Assembly (NCBI GenBank): GCA_964627045.1
Contig: CAZVIK010000199.1
Span: 1-7,285, forward strand
DNA: 7,285 bases
Source of the DNA: CAZVIK01 sp964627045
GTDB lineage: Bacteria > Acidobacteriota > Terriglobia > Bryobacterales > Bryobacteraceae
Direction: 5' to 3'
Shown: piece after piece, positions 1-5,060 of the stretch
Layout of the letters: every line of letters begins with the position of its first letter
How positions within the stretch are numbered: the stretch's first letter is position 1
Notes under the pieces: generated by a model
Told to the model about the DNA's origin: nothing
Databases searched by the model: none
The model's input: only the letters and a program-made list of their open reading frames with translations
Translations under genes and position numbers: made by a program

Positions 1-1
1 C

Positions 2-493
2 GCCGCCATGGTGGATCTTTGCCGCGCCCGCATCGGACGGGCGGCCGCGCGCGTCGAGTTCCTGGTCGCCGATTTCCAATCGATCCCCGAGGAGCGCATC
101 GGGCGCGCATCGGCCGATGTGGTCTTCTCCGCGTTCGCGCTGCATCATCTGACCCGCGACGCCAAGCGCGATCTGATCGCCAGGGCGCTCGGGTGGCTCA
201 AGCCCGGCGGTTGGTTTTTGAATGCGGACCTCGTCGTCGCCAGCGACCCCCGCGTGGAGCAAAGGATTCAGGCGCTACGCGAGACGGGCATTGTGAGCCG
301 CGCCGCGGGCGATCCGCGCTTCCTTACCCGGGAATCGACCCGCGCCTACCTCGACCGGCTGGAAGCCAACGAGCGCGATCAACCACAGACTCTGGACGAC
401 GACCTCGCGGTTGCCCGCCAAGCCGGCTTGCAATCGGTCGAAGTGTTCTGGAAGGAGTACCGCGAGGCTGTGTGGGGCGGACCGAAGACGTAG
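2..493 (+). CDS. Class I SAM-dependent methyltransferase, 3' part (5' end outside window)
   Basis: This is the C-terminal 163 residues of a Rossmann-fold methyltransferase, which would transfer a methyl group from S-adenosylmethionine; the substrate cannot be told. The frame is open to the left edge. The first visible residues (AAMVDLCRAR) match the stretch just after the first SAM-binding motif, so the glycine-rich motif I should lie upstream, and the ATG at base 8 is probably internal. Window residues 18-26 (VEFLVADFQ) fit motif II with its acidic residue. Residues 38-50 (ADVVFSAFALHHL) fit strand 4, with the HHL typical of Methyltransf_11/25 members. Residues 66-77 (LKPGGWFLNADL) fit the post-motif strand 5 region. 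The tail (AGLQSVEVFWKEYREAVWGG) is the usual closing beta hairpin. It ends at TAG and converges with the next gene. The family is fairly sure; the specific role is unknown. Confidence 0.85.
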   Translation, partial: AAMVDLCRARIGRAAARVEFLVADFQSIPEERIGRASADVVFSAFALHHLTRDAKRDLIARALGWLKPGGWFLNADLVVASDPRVEQRIQALRETGIVSRAAGDPRFLTRESTRAYLDRLEANERDQPQTLDDDLAVARQAGLQSVEVFWKEYREAVWGGPKT

Positions 494-538
494 GCGCCGA
501 TTCATGGGCGCGCTGGTGGGCCGGAGTCGGGAGGCTGA

Positions 539-560
539 ACGTGGGCAAGACGGCCCACGT
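539..560. terminator. Hairpin, 8-bp stem, 46 bp past the methyltransferase stop
   Basis: ACGTGGGC at 539-546 is the exact reverse complement of GCCCACGT at 553-560, with a six-base loop. It lies downstream of the methyltransferase and can fold on either strand. No T-run follows, so a Rho-independent terminator is only possible. A palindromic protein site is an alternative. Confidence 0.4.
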
Positions 561-587
561 GGCAGGCCTGGAGGCCGCGTTTGCAGC

Positions 588-640
588 CAACGCCCCGGGT
601 GTAGCGGGGGCGTGAGGGGGCGTTGAAGCGCGCGCCCCCT
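588..640. repeat. Two overlapping, mutually exclusive inverted repeats
   Basis: CAACGCCCC at 588-596 is the exact complement of GGGGCGTTG at 617-625 (9 bp, 20-base loop). AGGGGGCG at 615-622 is the exact complement of CGCCCCCT at 633-640 (8 bp, 10-base loop). The two pairings share bases 617-622, so only one can form at a time. The region lies 52-104 bases past the stop of the minus-strand gene and may end or protect its transcript. No T-run is present. Confidence 0.4.
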
Positions 641-691
641 GCGGGAACATCTGATGGGCCGGTTGGAACGGCGGGCCCTCGCGATCTGCGT

Positions 692-2179
692 CTAAGGGTT
701 GTTCTTGGTGCGGACCACGCGAAAGCCGAACTCTCCGCCGTTGAGCGTGGGGACGAAGCCCCAACGGAATGTCGTCCTGGTATTGGTGATGTCGGATTGC
801 GCACCGGAACTGCGCAAGATCCTGTACGATCCAAACTCCGGACCTTGGGGGTCCGCCTCCGGGCTACTGGCGTAATAGCTCTGGCTCCACCAGTCCTGGC
901 ACCACTCCAACGCGTTGCCGATCATGTCGTACAGGCCCCAGGCATTCGGCTGTTTTTGGCCCACCGGCTTGGTTTGACTCCCGGAGTTGCCGGTGTACCA
1001 ACCGATGTCGTTCAGAGGGCCGTAGTAGGCGGCGGTGGTTTCCGCGCGCGCGGCGTACTCCCACTCGGCCTCGGTGGGCTTGCGATAGGTGTAGCCGTCG
1101 TTTCGGGCGTTTAAGGCTGTGACGAACGCGGTCACGTCGTCGTAGGTAAGCCCGATTACCGGCCGGTCCGGCGTCCTGGGGGAGGAACTGGGGTTGTTTC
1201 CCATCACCGCCTCATACTGCCCCTGCGTGACTTCAAACCGGCCCATCTCGAAGGGCTTGGTGATGCGGACCTTGTGGCGTGGTTTCTCCGGACCGTCGCA
1301 GGTTGTGTCGTCCGGCGCGCAACCCATCATGAATTCGCCGGCGGGGATGGTGACGAACTCGATGGTATTGCCAGGGGCTCCCGGCTGAGCGGGCCCGCCC
1401 ACCGCGCCGCGCACCAGCGGCTGGGAAACGCCGTCGGCGGTGGTGACGACAACCGCATAATTGCCGGCGGCGATGCCCAGGGGAACCTTGAAGTTGATCT
1501 GGTAGAGACCGACAAGCGTGGGCGTGAGTCCCGCGAAGAAGATCTCTCCCGGCAGGCCGCCGATGGTCACCTTGACCGCTCCGGCGGGAAGTTGATTGAG
1601 CGGACCGAGCGCGCCACCGTCACCGCCGGGTTGGCCCGCGGCGATCTGCGGTTCGACCGCGCCAAGGCCCGTAAGGAAAAGACCGAGGCCCTCGTCCGGC
1701 AGAGCGGGCCTGTCGGCCGACACGACGCTCCAATCGGCGCCGTGGCAAAGGATGGCGGCGCCCTTGCCGTCCATGGCGGTCGTGAACACGCGCGGCGCGC
1801 GGGCCACCAGCGTGACGGCTTGCGCTCCGCTCAGCCCCGCGCCCGTCCGGACGCGCACGTCGGCCTGGCCGGAGATGCCGAAGGGCATCTGGGCGTTGAC
1901 TTGACCGGGCGAAACAAAGAACAGCGGCACAGCCTGGCCGTTGACCTCGACCGTGGTGCCGTCGAGCGACGTGGGAAGCGGAATGCTGGAGGCGCTGACG
2001 ATGTTGGTGGACAGGTTCTTTCCGTAAATGGCGACGATGGCGCCGGGCGCGATGGCGGTGGTGTAGTCGGCGGCGCTGACGACGCCGCCCGGGTCGATGG
2101 TGGGCGCGGAACCTTGTGCGAAAAGGACCGATGCCAGAATGAATAGGCTAAGTACTTTAGTCGTCTTGCGTAGCGACAC
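692..2179 (-). CDS. Exported TIGR03437-like plus SUMF1/FGE-fold protein lacking catalytic cysteines
   Basis: A 495-residue predicted secreted protein. The GTG start at 2179 was chosen because GAGGAGG sits six bases upstream and a signal peptide follows at once (SLRKTTK, then a hydrophobic run to about residue 21, FAQ). The longest frame would add 64 Arg/Pro-rich residues that bury this signal. Residues about 31-256 fit TIGR03437, an Ig/IPT-like domain of Acidobacteria: IAPGAIVAIYGKNL at 43-56, LPTSLDGTTVEVNG at 68-81, FFVSPGQVNAQMPF at 87-100. After a Gly/Pro linker, residues 272-490 form a SUMF1/FGE-sulfatase fold: IPAGEFMMGC at 278-287, FEVTQGQYE at 315-323, PTEAEWEYAAR at 368-378, GLYDMIGNALEWC at 415-427, GFRVVR at 485-490. 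The segment matching the catalytic cysteines of true formylglycine-generating enzyme (RSSGAQSDITNT, 456-467) has none, so that activity is unlikely. A binding or structural role outside the cell is inferred. C287 and C294 could form a disulfide. Confidence 0.88.
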   Translation of the reverse strand: MSLRKTTKVLSLFILASVLFAQGSAPTIDPGGVVSAADYTTAIAPGAIVAIYGKNLSTNIVSASSIPLPTSLDGTTVEVNGQAVPLFFVSPGQVNAQMPFGISGQADVRVRTGAGLSGAQAVTLVARAPRVFTTAMDGKGAAILCHGADWSVVSADRPALPDEGLGLFLTGLGAVEPQIAAGQPGGDGGALGPLNQLPAGAVKVTIGGLPGEIFFAGLTPTLVGLYQINFKVPLGIAAGNYAVVVTTADGVSQPLVRGAVGGPAQPGAPGNTIEFVTIPAGEFMMGCAPDDTTCDGPEKPRHKVRITKPFEMGRFEVTQGQYEAVMGNNPSSSPRTPDRPVIGLTYDDVTAFVTALNARNDGYTYRKPTEAEWEYAARAETTAAYYGPLNDIGWYTGNSGSQTKPVGQKQPNAWGLYDMIGNALEWCQDWWSQSYYASSPEADPQGPEFGSYRILRSSGAQSDITNTRTTFRWGFVPTLNGGEFGFRVVRTKNNP

Positions 2180-2185
2180 GAAATT

Positions 2186-2192
2186 CCTCCTC
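2186..2192 (-). promoter_or_regulatory. Ribosome binding site that decides the GTG start
   Basis: On the minus strand this reads GAGGAGG, six bases before the GTG at 2179. It is near-perfect complementarity to the 16S anti-Shine-Dalgarno sequence. It settles the start of the SUMF1-fold gene against upstream in-frame starts such as the ATG at 2371. Confidence 0.85.
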
Positions 2193-2476
2193 AGAAACTG
2201 GCGGCAGTTGAATCGGTACAACGGGAGACCGGGTTCCGGGACGACCCTCGGGGGCCTCGGTCTGCGTTGATGCTGCGGCAGAGGACGGAACAGGCCGGGA
2301 GCGGGAACGTGCGCAATGAAGAATCCTCCAACGCGAAACACCCGAGGGCGCGGTGCGGCCCTCAACACCATTACGTTCGGGGACGGGGATTCGGACCAAA
2401 CGCCGCCTCAAACTCGCGAGCAGCGGCGGTCTGACCAGCAACCTGGCGGTCGCCGCGCGATAGAAGGCCAAACTGC

Positions 2477-2491
2477 GAATTGAGGCAATTC
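2477..2491. promoter_or_regulatory. 15-bp interrupted palindrome, possible operator
   Basis: GAATTG at 2477-2482 and CAATTC at 2486-2491 are exact reverse complements around AGG. It is AT-rich against a GC-rich background and lies in the divergent promoter region, 144 bases before the TPR gene start. A dimeric regulator site is possible but unproven. Confidence 0.3.
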
Positions 2492-2551
2492 AAGGGCCGA
2501 GCGTTGCCGGAAGTCGCGGCCCGGCAGCTAGAATCGAGCGCAACGGCACAG

Positions 2552-2570
2552 GGCGGAGTGCGGCTCCGCC
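2552..2570. repeat. Hairpin in the leader of the TPR gene
   Basis: GGCGGAG at 2552-2558 is the exact complement of CTCCGCC at 2564-2570 (7-bp stem, five-base loop). It ends 64 bases before the ATG at 2635. If transcription starts upstream it would be in the 5' untranslated leader. Its function is unknown. Confidence 0.35.
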
Positions 2571-2620
2571 ATACCATCCGATTTCTGCAACCGGCGCGAA
2601 GCCCCCGCGTCTATGGCGGC

Positions 2621-2626
2621 AGGAGG
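2621..2626 (+). promoter_or_regulatory. Ribosome binding site of the TPR gene
   Basis: AGGAGG lies eight bases before the ATG at 2635, a consensus Shine-Dalgarno at normal spacing. It supports that start. Confidence 0.85.
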
Positions 2627-2634
2627 GTGGAACG

Positions 2635-3780
2635 ATGAACCGGTTCTTCACGGGATGTGCATTGACGGCCGCTTCCTTCGCGTGGATCTCCGCGGGCGCG
2701 GCCTTCGGTCAGACGGGCTCGATACGGGGAACGGTCGTCGATGAAGCTGGACAGCCGGTCCAGAACGCCGTGATCCAGATCGTTCGCCAGGACATACGCG
2801 GCACCTACCAGACGAAGACCAACGGGAAAGGGGAGTACTTCCACGCAGGTCTTCCCTCCGGGCGTACCACACGCTACTCGGTCACTCTGGAGATCGCGGG
2901 CAGACAACGCGACACCGTTGAGAACATCAGCGTGCCTTTGGGGGACGCGGTGCCCGTGAACTTCGATCTCGCCCTTCTCCGAAAACAGCAAGAAGCCAAT
3001 GCGGCGGGCGCGCTCACCGAGGACCAGACGCGCGGGATGACCGAGGAGCAGAAGCGCCAAGTCGAAGAGGCGATGAAGGAGCGGGCCGCGCAACTCGCAA
3101 AGAACAGGGCGCTGAGTGACGCCTTCAACCTGGGGATGGAGGCGATGAAGGCGCAGCAGTTCCAGACGGCTGTCGAGGCGTTCGCCAAGGCGGCGGAGAT
3201 CGACCCGGCTCAACACGCCGTGTGGGGTCAATTGGCGGAGGCCAAGGCTGCGCTGGCGCAGCAGAAGCCGGGACCGGAACAGGAGGCGTTGCTGACCGGA
3301 TCCATCGAGGCTTTCCAGAAGGCTATCGATCTGAAGCCGGAGGATGCCGCCTACCGAAACAACTTCGCACTGGCCCTGGTTCGTGCCAAGCGCGTCTCGG
3401 ACGCGCAGGCGGAACTGGAAAAGGCCGCGCAACTCGACGGTGTCAATGCCGGCAAGTATTACTACAATCTGGGCGCCGTGCTGATGAACGCCGGGCAATT
3501 GGACGCCGCCGGTGACGCCTTCATGAAGGCGATCAGCAGCACACCCAATTACGCTCCAGCGTGGTTCCAGTACGGGCTGTACCTTCTGGGCAAGGCGTCT
3601 CTCGCTCCGGATGGGACGATTCAGTCCGCGGATGGCACGAAGAACGCGTTTGACACGTACCTGAAACTGGACCCGGGGGGCGCCAACGCAGAACAGGCGC
3701 GCCTGATCCTGGCGTCGCTCGGCCAGACGGTGGCGACGAGCTACACCAATCCGGACGCGCCGAGGCGGTCCAGGAAGTAG
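2635..3780 (+). CDS. Exported carboxypeptidase-regulatory-like domain and TPR repeat protein
   Basis: A 381-residue protein predicted to act outside the cytoplasmic membrane. Residues 1-25 form a signal peptide (positive MNR, hydrophobic core, likely cut near GAAFGQ). Residues 28-112 fit a CarboxypepD_reg-like beta sandwich: GSIRGTVVDEAGQPVQNAVIQIV, split here as GSIRGTVVDEAGQPV then NAVIQIV, with TNGKGEYFHAGLPSG following. This domain is common in acidobacterial surface proteins. Residues 127-160 are charged and likely helical. Residues 161-363 are TPR-type helix pairs: about 161-192 (AFNLGMEAMKAQQFQTAVEAF), 195-236 with a longer loop, 237-270, 273-305 (YYYNLGAVLMNAGQLDAAGDAF) and 306-346. 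A basic tail ends in RRSRK. TPRs normally mediate protein-protein contacts, so a scaffold role is inferred with partner unknown. No enzymatic motif is visible. A hairpin lies directly after the stop. Confidence 0.9.
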   Translation: MNRFFTGCALTAASFAWISAGAAFGQTGSIRGTVVDEAGQPVQNAVIQIVRQDIRGTYQTKTNGKGEYFHAGLPSGRTTRYSVTLEIAGRQRDTVENISVPLGDAVPVNFDLALLRKQQEANAAGALTEDQTRGMTEEQKRQVEEAMKERAAQLAKNRALSDAFNLGMEAMKAQQFQTAVEAFAKAAEIDPAQHAVWGQLAEAKAALAQQKPGPEQEALLTGSIEAFQKAIDLKPEDAAYRNNFALALVRAKRVSDAQAELEKAAQLDGVNAGKYYYNLGAVLMNAGQLDAAGDAFMKAISSTPNYAPAWFQYGLYLLGKASLAPDGTIQSADGTKNAFDTYLKLDPGGANAEQARLILASLGQTVATSYTNPDAPRRSRK

Positions 3781-3790
3781 CCGCACGGGG

Positions 3791-3824
3791 AAGGCTTGGG
3801 GCGCCGCGGTTGCGCCCCAGCCTT
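3791..3824 (+). terminator. Strong stem-loop directly after the TPR gene
   Basis: AAGGCT (3791-3796) and GGGGCGC (3798-3804) pair with GCGCCCC (3812-3818) and AGCCTT (3819-3824). This gives 13 base pairs with one bulged T and a seven-base loop, starting 10 bases past the TAG. The stem is strong and the position right for a terminator. No T-run follows directly; the nearest run of six T's is at 3859-3864, so it may be a non-canonical or Rho-assisted terminator. Confidence 0.6.
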
Positions 3825-4026
3825 GGGCCGCGATTCTGTCATAACTGCCCTCCTGGGATTTTTTGCACACCCATCGAAGCCCGCTGACGACGCGGGCGTG
3901 CGCGGTATCTCTTGCAGATGCGCGCACATGCGGCGTGCCGCGCGTCTGGCAGGCCGATTGCTGTAGGGTAGAAGAGACGCGGCGGTTCGCTGTCGATCCG
4001 TCCAATCGAAAGGAAGGGCAAACGTG
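3825..4026 (+). promoter_or_regulatory. Leader and presumed promoter region of the lipoprotein gene
   Basis: About 200 bases with no credible coding frame between the terminator-like hairpin and the lipoprotein gene. The hairpin upstream implies that the lipoprotein gene has its own promoter here. I could not identify convincing promoter boxes. AGGAAGG at 4011-4017 is the ribosome binding site. A short palindrome GCGGC-GT-GCCGC lies at 3930-3941. Confidence 0.4.
4011..4017 (+). promoter_or_regulatory. Ribosome binding site of the lipoprotein gene
   Basis: AGGAAGG sits six bases before GTG 4024 and nine before ATG 4027. It supports translation here but cannot separate the two adjacent starts. 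Confidence 0.7.
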
Positions 4027-4944
4027 ATGCGAAGGATGCGAGCGGTGCCGGTAATGGTGTTGGCGCTTTTGACGCTGGTCTCGTGCAGCCGGACGGAGGC
4101 CGAAAAGAGGCCGGCAACCGTGCTGCTGAACGACGGTTCGCAGATCAGCGGGCTGGTCGTGAAGAGCAGCGACGCGGAGATCACGCTGGCCGGGGGCGAC
4201 AACATCACGCGGACGATTCCGATGAGCCAGGTGAAGTCCGTGCAGTATGCGGCGGCGGAGGCCGAGACGCCGGCAGCGACACAGGCTCCCACCGAAACCG
4301 CGGCGGCACCGGCGCCGAAGACGAAGACGGCCGCCGCGCCGGTCACGAAGAGCGAAGCCGAGACCCCGCGCCCGTCGCCGGCTCCGGTGAAGGCCGTCCC
4401 GCCGCCGGCGCCGCTGGCAAGGGTATTCGAACTGCCCGCGGGCACCGAGTTGTCCGTGCGGACCAACGAGGCGATCGACTCGGAGAAGTCCGCCGGAGGC
4501 AACACCTACGCGGCGGACGTGGCCGAGGACGTGGTCAACGCCGCCGGGACGGTGGTGGTGCCGAAAGGCTCCAAGTCGGAACTGGTGGTGGTGTCGGCCT
4601 CGCAGGGCGGCAAGATCCGCGGTGCGTCGGATCTGGTGTTGACGCTGGCGTCGGTGACGGTGGGGGCAAAGCCGTATCCGGTGGACGCAAGCAACGTCGA
4701 ACAGCGCGGCAAAGAGGGGGTCGGCGCGAATAAGCGTACGGCCACCTACACGGGCGGCGGCGCGGCGGTGGGCGCGATCATCGGGGCTATCGCCGGCGGA
4801 GGCAAGGGTGCGGCCATCGGGGCGGGAGCGGGCGCGGGAGCGGGAGCGCTCACGCAGATCCTGACCAAAGGCCGGATTCGCGTGCCGGCCGAGAGCGTGC
4901 TGGTATTCAAGCTGGAAGCGCCCCTGCGGATCGTGGCGGAGTAA
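4027..4944 (+). CDS. Lipoprotein with small beta domain, Pro/Ala linker and glycine-zipper C-terminal domain
   Basis: A 305-residue predicted lipoprotein. AGGAAGG at 4011-4017 is nine bases before this ATG; the GTG immediately before it (4024, six bases away) is an equally possible start adding one residue. Residues 1-20 are a lipoprotein signal (MRRMR, hydrophobic core, lipobox LVSC with Cys20). Residues about 29-74 (ATVLLNDGSQISGLVVKSS...IPMSQVKSVQY) look like a small Sm-like five-strand beta domain. Residues 75-131 are an Ala/Pro/Thr/Lys-rich linker, probably disordered. Residues 133-302 form a beta-rich domain (ELPAGTELSVRTNEAIDS, VVPKGSKSELVVV) that distantly recalls the TrbI/VirB10 barrel. 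It is interrupted at about 242-274 by a glycine zipper (GGGAAVGAIIGAIAGGG) that may insert in a membrane, and ends LTKGRIRVPAESVLVFKLEAPL. I recall similar acidobacterial hypothetical proteins; no function is established. Confidence 0.88.
   Translation: MRRMRAVPVMVLALLTLVSCSRTEAEKRPATVLLNDGSQISGLVVKSSDAEITLAGGDNITRTIPMSQVKSVQYAAAEAETPAATQAPTETAAAPAPKTKTAAAPVTKSEAETPRPSPAPVKAVPPPAPLARVFELPAGTELSVRTNEAIDSEKSAGGNTYAADVAEDVVNAAGTVVVPKGSKSELVVVSASQGGKIRGASDLVLTLASVTVGAKPYPVDASNVEQRGKEGVGANKRTATYTGGGAAVGAIIGAIAGGGKGAAIGAGAGAGAGALTQILTKGRIRVPAESVLVFKLEAPLRIVAE
4822..4844 (+). repeat. Imperfect tandem repeat coding the glycine zipper
   Basis: GCGGGAGCGGG occurs at 4822-4832 and again at 4834-4844, an exact 11-bp repeat with a 12-bp period. 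It encodes alternating Gly-Ala. The period is a multiple of three, so slippage would change zipper length without shifting the frame. Confidence 0.6.
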
Positions 4945-5060
4945 CGGGGCCTGCTCCACTTCCGAGTGCGGGGACCCGCCAGGCGATCATTGAAGTTCGC
5001 AACTGGCTGGCCGCCGCAGCCGCACCGGCACGGCCCTCGGTGTTGCGAAATTCGTTGGCG
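4945..5060. other. Convergent intergenic region
   Basis: 116 bases between the lipoprotein gene and the permease gene, which face each other. Apart from the inverted repeat at 4992-5053 nothing was recognised. Confidence 0.5.
4992..5053. terminator. Long inverted repeat between convergent genes, possible two-way terminator
   Basis: Bases 4992-5003 (GAAGTTCGCAAC) pair with 5042-5053 (GTTGCGAAATTC) at 11 of 12 positions, including an unbroken 8-bp core. The 38-base loop contains a nested GGCCG (5009-5013)/CGGCC (5031-5035) pairing. It begins seven bases past the stop of the minus-strand permease and 47 bases past the stop of the lipoprotein gene. There is no T-run on either side, so the mechanism is uncertain. 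Confidence 0.5.

Larger units (their letters stand above)
494..691. other. Convergent intergenic region with three possible hairpins
   Basis: This gap lies between two genes that face each other. No open frame here looks like a real gene. It holds three perfect inverted repeats, listed separately, none followed by a T-run on either strand. A termination or 3'-end protection role for the two flanking transcripts is an inference from position. Confidence 0.5.
2180..2634. promoter_or_regulatory. Divergent intergenic region, presumed promoters for both flanking genes
   Basis: These 455 bases separate the SUMF1-fold gene (leftward) from the TPR gene (rightward), so promoters for both should lie here. 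I could not pick convincing -10/-35 boxes on either strand. Besides the two ribosome binding sites it holds a hairpin at 2344-2363 (GAGGGC/GCCCTC, eight-base loop), a 15-bp palindrome at 2477-2491 and a hairpin at 2552-2570. Open frames across it have shadow-like composition and no ribosome binding site, so I call no gene. Confidence 0.5.

Noticed and set aside
692..900. Possible variable region of a diversity-generating retroelement, because such target proteins often end in this fold
   Set aside because: I saw no second template-like copy, no reverse transcriptase and no adenine-rich variable tail in the window.
1274..2146. A 290-codon plus-strand open frame opposite the SUMF1-fold gene
   Set aside because: It is antisense to well-recognised domains and has a charged Gly/Asp/Arg-rich shadow composition.
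2371..2577. A 68-codon minus-strand frame in the divergent gap
   Set aside because: No ribosome binding site or signal peptide was seen, composition is shadow-like, and no known domain is visible.
4133..4250. The Sm-like beta segment read as an RNA-binding Hfq-type protein
   Set aside because: It follows a lipobox and is predicted to be outside the cytoplasm, and the Hfq RNA-binding motifs are not visible.
2611..4959. A 782-codon open frame on the minus strand, antisense to both the TPR and lipoprotein genes
   Set aside because: It is rich in Arg/His/Leu with no domain or signal, crosses an intergenic gap, and lies opposite two genes with good ribosome binding sites and clear domains. Long antisense frames are expected in GC-rich DNA.
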